Shown: positions 1-8,700 of the stretch, one piece after another
How positions within the stretch are numbered: the stretch's first letter is position 1
Layout: every line of letters begins with the position of its first letter
Origin: an uncultured Persicitalea sp.
Lineage (GTDB): Bacteria; Bacteroidota; Bacteroidia; Cytophagales; Spirosomataceae
Assembly: GCA_950075905.1 (NCBI GenBank)
Contig: CATMVR010000033.1
Span: 1-15,199, forward strand
Direction: 5' to 3'
DNA length: 15,199 nucleotides
Translations under genes and position numbers: made by a program
Notes under the pieces: generated by a model
Seen by the model: only the letters and a program-made list of their open reading frames with translations
What the model was told of the DNA's origin: nothing
Databases searched by the model: none

Positions 1-1
1 C

Positions 2-682
2 CATCCCGAACACGTATTTCCAACCATACAAAAAACGGGACCAGTATTACAGCTTACTAATGCAGCTCATCCTCTTTTACCACCGGACACCGCTGTGGCC
101 AATAATTTGCATATTGAAGAGGAAGCATTCTTTATTGTTACCGGAGCCAATATGGCGGGTAAAAGCACTTTTCTGCGTACCGTAGGTCTCAATCTGGTAC
201 TGGCCCAAACGGGCTCCGTGGTCTGCGCCAATGCTTTTACCTGCGCGCCCGTGCAGGTATTCAGCAGCATGCGTACGCAGGACTCGCTGGTGGAAAATAC
301 CTCCTCGTTTTACGCCGAGCTGAAACGCCTCCGGCAGTTGCTTCAGCTAGCTGGGCGGCACTCCGCCTCAGACAATACCCCCTCGCTACCCATTTTTTAC
401 CTGCTCGACGAAATCCTGAAAGGTACCAACTCCGCCGACCGCCACCGCGGGGCCGAAGCGCTCATCAAGCAGCTTCATCCCATGCAGGCCTCCGGCATGG
501 TCTCCACCCACGACCTCGAACTGGGCCAATGGGGCGCTACCGAGTCCTTCGTGCAAAACTTCCACTTCCGCTCCGATGTACAGGATGGCAAGCTGTATTT
601 CGATTACAAACTTCATGAAGGGATATGTAAAAGCTTCAACGCCAGCGAGCTGATGCGGATGATGGGGATTGAGGTGGGGTAA
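2..682 (+). CDS. MutS-family ATPase, C-terminal part (5' end outside window)
   Basis: The frame is open from the window edge, so this is the C-terminal 226 residues of a longer protein. It is the MutS ATPase domain (domain V): a Walker A motif TGANMAGKST is encoded at 140-169, a Walker B segment ending LLDE at 401-412, and between them the signature SSMRTQDSLVENTSSFYAE. After Walker B come the STHD switch motif and an FHF-rich region typical of MutS homologues. Such proteins couple ATP hydrolysis to DNA binding in mismatch repair or related branch recognition. Bacteroidota often have a MutS-like paralogue with N-terminal membrane helices, and the compact C-terminus without a MutS dimerisation tail fits that group, but the distinguishing N-terminus is outside the window. 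The GTG at 95 lies inside the domain and is not the start. No functional link to the sugar genes is evident. Confidence 0.93.
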   Translation, partial: HPEHVFPTIQKTGPVLQLTNAAHPLLPPDTAVANNLHIEEEAFFIVTGANMAGKSTFLRTVGLNLVLAQTGSVVCANAFTCAPVQVFSSMRTQDSLVENTSSFYAELKRLRQLLQLAGRHSASDNTPSLPIFYLLDEILKGTNSADRHRGAEALIKQLHPMQASGMVSTHDLELGQWGATESFVQNFHFRSDVQDGKLYFDYKLHEGICKSFNASELMRMMGIEVG

Positions 683-800
683 GGTAAGTAGCTTTGCGGT
701 CGAAGAAAGTCTAATTGGAGCGACATTATGTTTAGGGATACTTGCCTTGTGTTCATACTCAAAAAAGGTACCTGTCTTAAATAAATTTAAATATAACACT

Positions 801-1352
801 TTGAAAAAGCCCCTTCTACTATCCCTGTTCGCCCTCTGCATTCTCAGTAGCCTAAGCGCCCGCGCCCAGTGCTGCGAGAAAGTGTACGCGCTGGAAGATT
901 CGCTGATCCAAAAATTCACCCAGCTATACTGGGAAGAGATCGTGGACGAGCGCTGCAAATGGGTTGATAAAGGTATCTACGTACTTACTATCATCGATCA
1001 TGGCGACGGCGGCAAATCCTATTCTTACAAGTACCTGTACGATGACCGATTCAAGGCAAATCTGCCCAACAAATGGTCGTATATGGGTAAAGATATTCTC
1101 CTAATCTACGACGGGACAACAGGCTGCGAGGTACGCAACGGGCCAAACATCGAAAACATGCTCACCCACATCGGCGACCGGGTCTACATCAATCCGCCCA
1201 AGACACAGCAGTACACAGAATACCGGCTGGATAAAAACCACCCGTATGTGATCGAAAAGTTTGAAAGCGCTTCGGTGGGCAACGACAGCCACAACATCAT
1301 CTATCTGGTAGACAAACAAGGCAGGCTGGTAAAGAAAATCCGGCCCGCCTGA
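801..1352 (+). CDS. Small secreted protein of unknown function
   Basis: I do not recognise this protein. I chose the TTG at 801 because it gives a classic Sec signal peptide (MKKPLLLSLFALCILSSLSARA, cleavage before or near QCC), preceded by the AT-rich tract usual for Bacteroidota translation starts. An in-frame ATG at 669 would add 44 residues without family character and overlap the upstream MutS-like gene by 14 nt, so it is less likely but possible. The mature protein is about 160 residues, with a Cys-Cys pair at its N-terminus, two further cysteines (DERCKW and TTGCEV) and many aromatic residues. It ends in a basic segment (VDKQGRLVKKIRPA) that looks like a strand pair. It is probably periplasmic or cell-surface. 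The cysteines could form disulfides. It is followed 82 nt later by the GH31 gene, but co-function is not shown. Confidence 0.7.
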   Translation: MKKPLLLSLFALCILSSLSARAQCCEKVYALEDSLIQKFTQLYWEEIVDERCKWVDKGIYVLTIIDHGDGGKSYSYKYLYDDRFKANLPNKWSYMGKDILLIYDGTTGCEVRNGPNIENMLTHIGDRVYINPPKTQQYTEYRLDKNHPYVIEKFESASVGNDSHNIIYLVDKQGRLVKKIRPA

Positions 1353-1434
1353 ACGATACCAGGCAGACTGAATCAATAGGAATAAGGTATAAAGAACGCA
1401 AAACCGGCTTTTTCTCTTTTGCCTTCTTCTTCCT

Positions 1435-3585
1435 ATGAAACGACTTTGCCCGCTACTTCTTTCCTTGTTTCTTGTTCCTGTGCTTCTTTCGGCCCAGCCC
1501 GCCGACTTCCGCTGGCAACCCGTGGCCCCTGGCGTCTGGAAAGCCACGGTGGGGCAGGCGGAAACCCTGACGTTGCTGTCGGCCGCCGGCATTCAGCCCA
1601 ACCGCGAAGCGCTGCAAAAGCTGGGTACCCTTCCTTTTCCCCAAGCCCTGAAAGCAAGCAAAAACGAGCGCACGGACGGCAAGGTATACCTGCGGTTTCC
1701 GCTGGTGCGGGACGAACAGCTCTTTGGCCTGGGGCTCAACTTCAAAACCGTGCAGCAGCGGGGTACCATCAAAACCCTGCACGTAGACCATTACGGCGGA
1801 CAGGACAACGGCCGCACGCACGCGCCGGTGCCCTTCTACGTGTCGGATCAGGGCTACGGGGTACTCATCAACTCGGCCCGGTACATCACAGTCTACGCCG
1901 GTACGGCCGCGCGGAAGGATAGCAAAAATCCGCCCGAGGAAATGAATCGCAACAGTCAGAAAAACTGGAAGGCGCAACCCTACTCCGACGCCGTGGAGGT
2001 ACTGGTACCCGCCGCGGGCACGGAGGTCTACGTGTTTGCCGGTAAAAACGCCATGGAAGTAGTACAGCGCTACAATCTGTATTGCGGTGGCGGGGTACTG
2101 CCGCCCAAGTGGGGGCTGGGGTTCAGTCACCGCACGCCTACCCTCTTTTCTGATAAGCAGATTATGGAAGAGGTAAATGCCTTTGCGGAAAAAGGCTACC
2201 CCCTAAGCGTGGTGGGTCTGGAACCGGGCTGGCAGACACACGCCTATCCCAATAGCTACGTGTGGGACAGTACCCGCCTTCCGCAGCCGCAACCCTTTCT
2301 GGATCAGCTGGCGCAGAAAAACATCCGCACCAATCTCTGGATCAATCCGTACGTATCGACTCATTCGCCGATTTACAAATATATTTTGCCTTACACCGCC
2401 TCACATACTGTGTGGGTAGGCGTGGTGCCGGATTTTAATCTCAAACCCGCCCGGGATATTTTCAAAAAGCACTTCACCGAGCAGCATATCAAGCTGGGCG
2501 TGTCGGGCTACAAGGTAGACGAAACCGACGGCTACGACCGCTGGCTGTGGCCCGACGTGGCCAAGTTCCCCTCTGGGTTTAGCGCCGAGCAGGTACGGCA
2601 GACCTACGGGCTGCAATTTCAGAAAATGTCGGACGAGTGGTTTCGGGAGAAAAACACCCGCACCTACGGCCTGACCCGGGCGTCCAACGCCGGGGCGTCG
2701 GCCTTACCCTACGTACTGTATAACGACTACTACAACCACAAGGACTTCATCACCGCCCTGTGCAACAGCAGCTTTATCGGGGTACTCTGGACACCCGAGG
2801 CGCGCTCGTCCAAAACCGCCGAGGAGTGGCTCCGCCGCATGCAGGCGGTGTGCCTCTCGCCCATGGCGCTGCTCAATGCCTGGGCCGATGGCACCAAGCC
2901 CTGGACGTTTCCCGAGGTGGCCGACCAGGTAAAGGAGGTCATGCAACTGCGCATGCAGCTGCTACCTTATTTGTATACTACTTTTGCCCAGTACCATTTT
3001 GAGGGTAAGCCTCCCATCCGGGCCATGCATCTGGTGGAGGGCTTTGCCGATGCCAGTACCGTAGTAGCCGGAAAGCTGGATGCTACCGATAATCCCTACG
3101 CGCAGGCCATACGGCAGGATATCCGGGATCAGTACATGCTGGGTGATTTTCTGCTGGTGGCACCCCTCTTCGCCGACGAGCCCAAGCGTAAGGTCATTTT
3201 GCCGCCTGGCAAATGGTACGATTTCTACACCGGCAAGCTGGTAGGCGAGGGCGAAACCATCGAGGTGGATCAGACCGGCAAACCGGGGGCGATTCCGCTT
3301 TTCGTGCGGGACGGGGGCGTCATTCCGATGGTACCACCCGCGCTGCATTCGCCCCGCCAGGACGAGGTGGTACCGCTGACGGTACGACACTACGGCACAC
3401 AGCCCGGTAGCTGGCCGCTCTACGACGACGATGGTACCACCTTTGATTTTGAGAAAGGCCAATACAGCTGGACACCCCTCACTGCTACCCGGACGGCCAA
3501 CGGCGGCCTGAGCGGCACCTACCAGACCCAATCCGGCAAGCCCTTTCGATATAGCTCGGTAACCTGGGAGTTCATGACCCGCTGA
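1435..3585 (+). CDS. Secreted glycoside hydrolase, family GH31
   Basis: A 716-residue protein with a Sec signal peptide (residues 1 to about 20, ending LLSAQ), an N-terminal beta-sandwich (about 25-215), a TIM barrel beginning near PPKWGLGF at 223, and C-terminal beta domains (FVRDGGVIPM at about 623, then an LYDDDGTTFDF segment as in DUF5110-type domains). GH31 enzymes are retaining alpha-glycosidases (alpha-glucosidase, alpha-xylosidase, sulfoquinovosidase and others). The catalytic nucleophile is predicted to be Asp362 in GYKVDETDGYD, matching the KxD signature of the family. In the usual acid/base region the protein reads GVLWTPEARSS, placing Glu455 where many GH31 members have Asp, so the acid/base assignment is tentative. 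Substrate cannot be read from sequence. The protein is exported, so it probably trims oligosaccharides in the periplasm or at the surface. It is separate from the susC operon but close enough to belong to the same utilisation locus. Confidence 0.9.
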   Translation: MKRLCPLLLSLFLVPVLLSAQPADFRWQPVAPGVWKATVGQAETLTLLSAAGIQPNREALQKLGTLPFPQALKASKNERTDGKVYLRFPLVRDEQLFGLGLNFKTVQQRGTIKTLHVDHYGGQDNGRTHAPVPFYVSDQGYGVLINSARYITVYAGTAARKDSKNPPEEMNRNSQKNWKAQPYSDAVEVLVPAAGTEVYVFAGKNAMEVVQRYNLYCGGGVLPPKWGLGFSHRTPTLFSDKQIMEEVNAFAEKGYPLSVVGLEPGWQTHAYPNSYVWDSTRLPQPQPFLDQLAQKNIRTNLWINPYVSTHSPIYKYILPYTASHTVWVGVVPDFNLKPARDIFKKHFTEQHIKLGVSGYKVDETDGYDRWLWPDVAKFPSGFSAEQVRQTYGLQFQKMSDEWFREKNTRTYGLTRASNAGASALPYVLYNDYYNHKDFITALCNSSFIGVLWTPEARSSKTAEEWLRRMQAVCLSPMALLNAWADGTKPWTFPEVADQVKEVMQLRMQLLPYLYTTFAQYHFEGKPPIRAMHLVEGFADASTVVAGKLDATDNPYAQAIRQDIRDQYMLGDFLLVAPLFADEPKRKVILPPGKWYDFYTGKLVGEGETIEVDQTGKPGAIPLFVRDGGVIPMVPPALHSPRQDEVVPLTVRHYGTQPGSWPLYDDDGTTFDFEKGQYSWTPLTATRTANGGLSGTYQTQSGKPFRYSSVTWEFMTR

Positions 3586-3677
3586 TGCGGCTGTATATTC
3601 ACGCTGGGTCGGGTATTTCTGCCCCACTTCGGCTGGCGCTGCTACTGCGCTTCCCTCACCGGGTAGCTGGTATCACT

Positions 3678-3712
3678 TTTTGGAGTAACTCTGCCAGTAA
3701 TACCCTCCAAAA
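3678..3712 (+). repeat. Inverted repeat just before the MFS start codon
   Basis: TTTTGGAG (3678-3685) and CTCCAAAA (3705-3712) are perfect 8-nt inverted arms separated by 19 nt. The right arm ends two bases before the ATG at 3715. In mRNA it could form a stem next to the start and affect initiation. It could also be a protein-binding site, or chance. The rest of the 129-nt gap after the GH31 gene shows no clear promoter or U-rich terminator. Confidence 0.4.
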
Positions 3713-3714
3713 GA

Positions 3715-5007
3715 ATGCGTAGCCTACTACCAAATATGAATATTACCACCTTTGACTCCCTCCGTAGCCGTAATTTCCGACTCTTTTTTATGGGCCAATC
3801 GCTCTCGCTAATTGGTACCTGGATGCAGAAAACCGCTGTGAGCTGGGTCGTTTATTCGATCACCCAATCGAAATTCATGCTGGGTGTTTCGGTTTTTGCC
3901 ACCCTGTTTCCGGCTTCGGTTTTCTCCTTGCTGGGCGGCATCGTGGCCGACCGCTACGACCGGTACAAAGTACTCCTGGCCACCCAGGTTTTGTCGCTGG
4001 TGCAGGCTGTATTGCTGATGTTGGCGGTGGTGTTTTTCAAGGAGCACGTGGTCTGGGAAATTATCCTGCTGAGCGCCCTTCTTGGAATTATCAACGGCTT
4101 CGACGTGCCGGCCCGGCAGTCGCTGGTACACCAACTGGTAGACGACCCAGACAATCTGCCCAACGCCCTGGCCCTAAACTCGTCGATGGTCAACCTGTCC
4201 AAATTGCTCGGGCCGGCCATCGCCGGATTTGTGCTCGAATCCCTGGGCAATGAGGTCTGCTTCGGGCTGAACGCTCTGAGTTTTATTCCCGTTATAATTT
4301 CGTTGCTGCTGATGAGGCTCCCCAACCATCTCCCCAAACCCAAGGCCGACCGCAACATCCGGCGGGAGTTTCGCGAATCGTTTACTTTTATCAGAGACAA
4401 CGCCCCCATCAGCAGTACCATCATTTTTGCCGGCCTGATGAGCCTACTCGTGCTGCCCTACACTACCCTCACGCCCGTGTACGCCAAGGACATTTTTAAC
4501 GGTAACGCCACCACGCTGGGGGTCATCGACGGGGTCATCGGGCTGGGCGCCTTCATAGGGGCACTCTACCTGGCTTCGCTCAAACCGCGCGCGGACCTTA
4601 CCAAGGTTCTGGCTACCAACACGCTGATTTTCGGGATTGGGCTCACGCTTTTTTCCTATACTACGGTATATCCCCTTGCGCTGGTGTTCGTTACATTCGG
4701 GGCCTTTGGCATGATGTCGGTCGTGACTATCAGCAATACGCTGATTCAGCTGCACGTTACCCACGAGCTTCGCGGCAGGGTACTTAGCATTTTTGTGATG
4801 GTTTTTGCCGGGGCACTTCCCCTGGGTAGCCTGCTTACCGGAGCCGTTTCGCACTACATCGGCGTGCAGGCCACGGTACTGGCACAAGGGTTCATGGCCC
4901 TGCTGCTGTCCCTGCTCTACGCCCGCTACCTTAAAAGGCAGCGCCTGCTTAAGGTAGCAGAGCCTGTACCGGCAGAGCAGCCAGAAAGCGCCCTGGTTCA
5001 GGCGTAG
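3715..5007 (+). CDS. MFS transporter (EntS/MFS_3-like)
   Basis: A 430-residue integral inner-membrane protein with about 12 hydrophobic segments. The N-terminal region FRLFFMGQSLSLIGTWMQKTA and motif A, GGIVADRYDRYKVL (residues 74-87), identify the major facilitator superfamily, in the branch often annotated as enterobactin exporter or MFS_3. Members usually export small molecules by proton antiport, although many Bacteroidota copies have no known substrate. A second in-frame ATG at 3736 gives MNITTFDSLRSRNF, where conservation begins, and could be the real start. I keep 3715, which directly follows an inverted repeat. The hydrophilic C-terminal tail (after residue about 405) is short and variable. 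It lies between the GH31 gene and the susC control region, so a role in handling products of the locus is possible but unproven. The family more often exports than imports. Confidence 0.9.
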   Translation: MRSLLPNMNITTFDSLRSRNFRLFFMGQSLSLIGTWMQKTAVSWVVYSITQSKFMLGVSVFATLFPASVFSLLGGIVADRYDRYKVLLATQVLSLVQAVLLMLAVVFFKEHVVWEIILLSALLGIINGFDVPARQSLVHQLVDDPDNLPNALALNSSMVNLSKLLGPAIAGFVLESLGNEVCFGLNALSFIPVIISLLLMRLPNHLPKPKADRNIRREFRESFTFIRDNAPISSTIIFAGLMSLLVLPYTTLTPVYAKDIFNGNATTLGVIDGVIGLGAFIGALYLASLKPRADLTKVLATNTLIFGIGLTLFSYTTVYPLALVFVTFGAFGMMSVVTISNTLIQLHVTHELRGRVLSIFVMVFAGALPLGSLLTGAVSHYIGVQATVLAQGFMALLLSLLYARYLKRQRLLKVAEPVPAEQPESALVQA

Positions 5008-5169
5008 CGCGCAACAAAATACCCTCCGGGGCGGGCTTCTCTCTATGTTTTCCCCTATTTTTCTTCTGCTTTCTCACTTGCATGGATCCTGTCTATCTCT
5101 CATTTTGACCCATTCCTGATCGTTTTTATACTTTATGGGGAATTTTTATAAAAATAAGACAGAAAATAT

Positions 5170-5200
5170 TTTGTTGTTTAATCGTTTAAACATACATTTG
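5170..5200 (+). promoter_or_regulatory. Bacteroidota-type promoter for the susC operon
   Basis: TTTG at 5170-5173, then exactly 19 nt, then TACATTTG at 5193-5200. This is a full match to the Bacteroidota primary-sigma consensus (TTTG, about 19 nt, TAnnTTTG). It points towards susC with transcription expected to start near 5206-5208. The space between the two elements is filled by a palindrome. No equally good promoter was found closer to susC. The nearest resemblance, AATCTTTG at 5720-5727, lacks a -33 partner. Confidence 0.75.
5176..5191. promoter_or_regulatory. Putative LacI-family operator between -33 and -7
   Basis: GTTTAATCGTTTAAAC is a 16-bp palindrome with only the T/T pair at positions 7 and 10 mismatched, centred on CG. 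LacI-family operators are typically even palindromes with a central CpG that the hinge-helix leucine opens, and the LacI-type protein of this cluster has that hinge (NHLAKSLRSGKT). A repressor bound here would occlude RNA polymerase. Assignment to this particular regulator is inference. Confidence 0.65.
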
Positions 5201-5431
5201 AACTACTTCTTACCTATATCATGTGATTTTGTTCTGAGCGGATTCGACTTAGCCCTAATAAATTGCGTCAAGCAATGTTTTTTGAGGCTTTCTGAATCCA
5301 TCTCTATTGGATACGAGTCTTTTTATAGCCCCTAATCCGGCTTTTTTGAGCAGTTCGTTGTAATTACTACTATTCCTAACCCCTTTTTACGTGTTATTTT
5401 TCTTCGTAGAGAGGTATTTTTTAATCAGTAC

Positions 5432-5447
5432 GCTTAATCGTTAAAGC
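5432..5447. promoter_or_regulatory. Second, weaker operator-like palindrome
   Basis: GCTTAATCGTTAAAGC shares TTAATCGTT with the promoter palindrome and is also centred on CG, with 12 of 16 positions symmetric. Its centre is 256 bp downstream of the first site. It could be an auxiliary operator used for looping or as a roadblock inside the leader, but in AT-rich DNA a chance match is possible. Confidence 0.4.
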
Positions 5448-5522
5448 AAATTCAAATCATTGATTATCAAGAACCTAACTCAACTCAAAATGGCTATCAC
5501 CTGATTGTAATCTCCCGTATTC

Positions 5523-5575
5523 CCGGACCTTTTCAGAAATACCTTTTTCCAGAGGTACATTTCCTGAAACTCCGG
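5523..5575 (+). promoter_or_regulatory. Long imperfect stem-loop in the susC leader
   Basis: Nested complementary arms are visible: CCGGA (5523-5527) with TCCGG (5571-5575), TTTCAG (5531-5536 region) with CTGAAA (5564-5569 region), and ACCT (5541-5544) with AGGT (5553-5556). Together they make a hairpin of about 53 nt with internal loops. It lies within the predicted untranslated leader and could be an attenuator, a stabilising element or an RNA-binding site. No U-tract follows, so it is not a simple terminator. Confidence 0.4.
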
Positions 5576-5696
5576 CCCCTTTGCCTTTTTACCAGCTGAA
5601 AGGTACAGGAGTGGTCTGTGCGTATAGTATCTATCGTTCCTGGTAGATTTCCGCCCCAGCACCTCCTGACAGGCAGCGTTTGCGCTACGTGCTACT

Positions 5697-5712
5697 CACC
5701 CAATAGTGGGTG
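5697..5712 (+). promoter_or_regulatory. Short hairpin about 80 nt before susC
   Basis: CACCCA (5697-5702), loop ATAG, TGGGTG (5707-5712): a perfect 6-bp GC-rich stem with a tetraloop. It is followed at about 5759-5774 by a smaller GGGC/GCCC stem. Both sit in the leader just before the susC start and may act on mRNA stability or translation. No U-run follows. Confidence 0.35.
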
Positions 5713-5790
5713 GGCAGGGAATCTTTGTCCCAAAACTTCCGAACGAGTCATTTTACCGGGGGCTTTCGGCCCTGTCAAATCCAATGGTTC

Positions 5791-8700
5791 ATGAAAAGAA
5801 ATCTAAACCCAATCCTTTTATTCCTGCTGCTACTGTGCCAAACTACCCTATGGGCGCAGAACGCCACCGTTACGGGCAAGGTCACCGACCAGTCCAATGA
5901 GGCACTGCCCGGTGTTAGCATTCTCGTCAACGGCACTACTCGCGGCACAGTCACCAATGCCGAGGGTACCTACTCCATCGCCGCGCCGGCAGGCTCCTCG
6001 CTGGTATTTTCGTACATTGGCTACCAAACCCAGACGGTTGCGGTCAACAACCGCTCGGTGATTGATCTGCAAATGGTACCCGAATCCCAAAATTTGGGCG
6101 AATTGGTCGTAACGGCCCTGGGTATCAAGCGCGAGGCCAAAACCCTCGGCTACGCCACGGCTACCGTGGATGCCGATCAGATATCAACCAACCGCACGCC
6201 CAACTTTGTGAGCGGCCTGCAAGGCAAAATGGCGGGCGTCAACATTACCAGCATGGGCACCGGCCCCGCGGGTACGGCCAAGATCCGGATCCGGGGACAG
6301 TCGTCGTTCAGTGGCAACAACTCGCCGCTGATTGTGGTGAATGGTGTTCCGATCGATAACTCCAATTTTGCCATTGGCGGTGATTTTGGCAACCGCTCCT
6401 CCAACGCCTCCGACGGCGGCGACGGGCTGGCCAGTATCAACCCCGACGACATCGAAAGCATGACCGTGCTGAAAGGGGCCACCGCCGCCGCTCTGTACGG
6501 CTCCCGAGCCAAAGATGGGGTGGTGATGATTACCACCAAATCGCGGGGGGTAGGCAAAGGCTTCGGCGTAAGCTACAATGCCAATTTTACTACCGATACG
6601 CCCCTGGACTTTACGGATTTTCAGTATGAATACGGGCAGGGAGAAGGCGGCAAGCGCCCAACGACGGCCAACCCGACCTCAGGGGTATGGAGCTTTGGCG
6701 AGAAGTTTCAGCCGGGCATGACCCAAACCCTGTTCGACAATGAAACCTGGCCTTACGAGCCGGTACGCAACCGGGTGGACAAATTTTATCGCACGGGTAC
6801 CAACTTTACAAACACCGTTACCGTAGCCAATAATGGCGAAAACGGTGGGTTCAGCCTGTCGCTCGGCAATACCGACAGCAAGGGGATCATGCCAAACAAT
6901 ACGTTTAATCGCAAGGTCATTAACCTGGGTTTTACACAGAATATAAATTCCAAACTCACTGCCACCGGTAACATCAACTACTCACTGGAAAAGAACGTGA
7001 ATCCCCCGCAGCTCAACACACAGGATTTCTCGGTATCCACTGTGATCTTTACGCTGGCCAACTCCATGCCGTTTGACGCTCTGCAACAAAACCAGACGCA
7101 CCCCAATGGTGACGAGTTTGTGTTTTCGCGCTTTCTGGTGCGGAATAATCCCTACTACTCCATGAACCACAAGTTCGAGGATGTGGATCGTAACCGTATT
7201 TTTGGGAATGTAGCATTAAAATATCAGGTCGCGGATTGGCTTTACATTCAGGGCCGCTTTGCCGAAGACTTTTTCATTCGTAACCAGGAGTACAACATTC
7301 CGAATGGTTATGCTCCCATTCCCCGTGCCCCTATCGGCTTTGTGAACGGACAATTCACCCAGGACGTGCGCCAGAACACCGAGCGGAACATTGACTTCAT
7401 TCTGGGGGCCAACAAGGCCTTTGGCAACATCGGCTTTGATCTTACCCTGGGCGGCAACCAGCGCTATGCCCGCATTGATTACAACAGCGTCACGGTGCAG
7501 GACTTCATTCAGCCAGGCTTGTATACCGTCATGAATGGCCGGATCAAAGATCCGCTGTACAGCCTTTCGGAAAAGAAGATCAACTCCCTCTTTGGCGCGG
7601 CCACTATTTCCTACAAGGAATTTCTGTACCTGAACGTAACGGCCCGCAATGACTGGTTCTCAACGCTGGCTCCGGCCAACCGCAGCATTCTCTATCCATC
7701 GGTGACGGGTAGCTTTGTCTTCTCGCAGGCTTTCGAAAATCTGCCCAACTGGCTCACCTTCGGCAAGCTGCGGGCGGCCTACGCGCAGGTGGGTTCTGAC
7801 AACGTGAACCCTTACTCCAATGCGTTGTACTATAATGTAGAGAACAACTCCTTTCCTAACCCGTCGGGGCAGCTGGTACCTGTGGGCGGAGTCAATGCCT
7901 CTACTGTGCCCAACAAGAACCTGCGGCCGCTCCGGATTCAGGAAGCCGAGGCCGGCATCGAGCTGAAAATGTTTGAAAACAAGGTAGGTTTGGATTTTAC
8001 GTACTACCACAAAACGACGGACGACCAGATTCTGGCCGCCCAGATTTCCGATGCGTCGTCGTACACCAGTAAGCTTATCAACGTAGGCCGCAGCATGAAC
8101 CAGGGCGTGGAAATGATGCTTACGTTCTCTCCCGTGAACACCGGTGATTTTCGATGGGATATAAACGCCAACGCCTCCTACAATACGTCAAAAGTATTGA
8201 AACTGGGGCTGGCGGATAAAGACACCATTATTACCGTAAGCAGTGGTGGTGGGCGTACCCTGAACCAGGTGGTAGGCAAACCCCTGAGTCAGATCTATAC
8301 CTTCACCTACCTGCGCGACGCCCAGGGCAACAAGGTGTTTGACGCCAAGAGCGGTCTTCCGCTGCGCAACAACATTCAGCAGAACTTTGGCACAGCGCTG
8401 CCCCGCTACTTCGGAGGTATTACCAATACCTTCACGTACAAGGGACTTTCGTTGTCCACGCTTATTGACTTCAAGCTGGGCCACAAGATGATCGCGGGCC
8501 GTAACATCAACTACATGCGCCACGGCTTGTCCAAAAGGACGCTGCCCGGTAGGGACGTTGGCTTTGTGATCGGTGATGGCGTCAATCCCAACGGTGAAGT
8601 CAATCAGACTAAAACGGCCGTTCAGCCTTTCTACGAATCTCTCAACCCACTGGGAATCAACGAGGATTTCGTATTCAATGCCGGTTTCTGGAAGTTACGT

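Larger units (their letters stand above)
5008..5790 (+). other. Long AT-rich intergenic control region upstream of susC
   Basis: About 780 nt with no convincing gene. Roughly 5100-5480 is strongly AT-rich, unlike the flanking genes, and carries the promoter and operator-like sites described separately. From about 5500 to 5790 the composition returns towards average and contains stem-loops. A 66-codon open frame at 5135-5335 reads straight through the promoter and has no family character, so I do not call it. No tRNA, CRISPR or transposase was seen. If the 5193-5200 element is the real -7 box, the susC mRNA leader would be about 580 nt long. Confidence 0.7.

Noticed and set aside
386..958. Long - strand open frame opposite the MutS-like gene (and similar ones opposite GH31, susC and the enzymes)
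   Set aside because: These are shadow frames of GC-rich coding sequence; the + strand proteins have clear families and the - strand products do not.
5008..5050. Intrinsic terminator after the MFS gene
   Set aside because: Only a weak CCC/GGG pairing followed by a mixed pyrimidine stretch; no proper stem with a U-tract.
5135..5335. 66-codon + strand open frame in the AT-rich region
   Set aside because: It reads through the promoter and operator-like palindrome, has low-complexity AT-driven composition and no recognisable family character.
5480..5662. 60-codon - strand open frame in the susC leader
   Set aside because: No family resemblance, covers the leader hairpins, and is opposite to all other genes. 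It might be a decayed fragment, but nothing supports it.
5710..5790. 27-residue extension of the SusC-like protein from the ATG at 5710
   Set aside because: It would precede a complete signal peptide and begins inside a leader hairpin.
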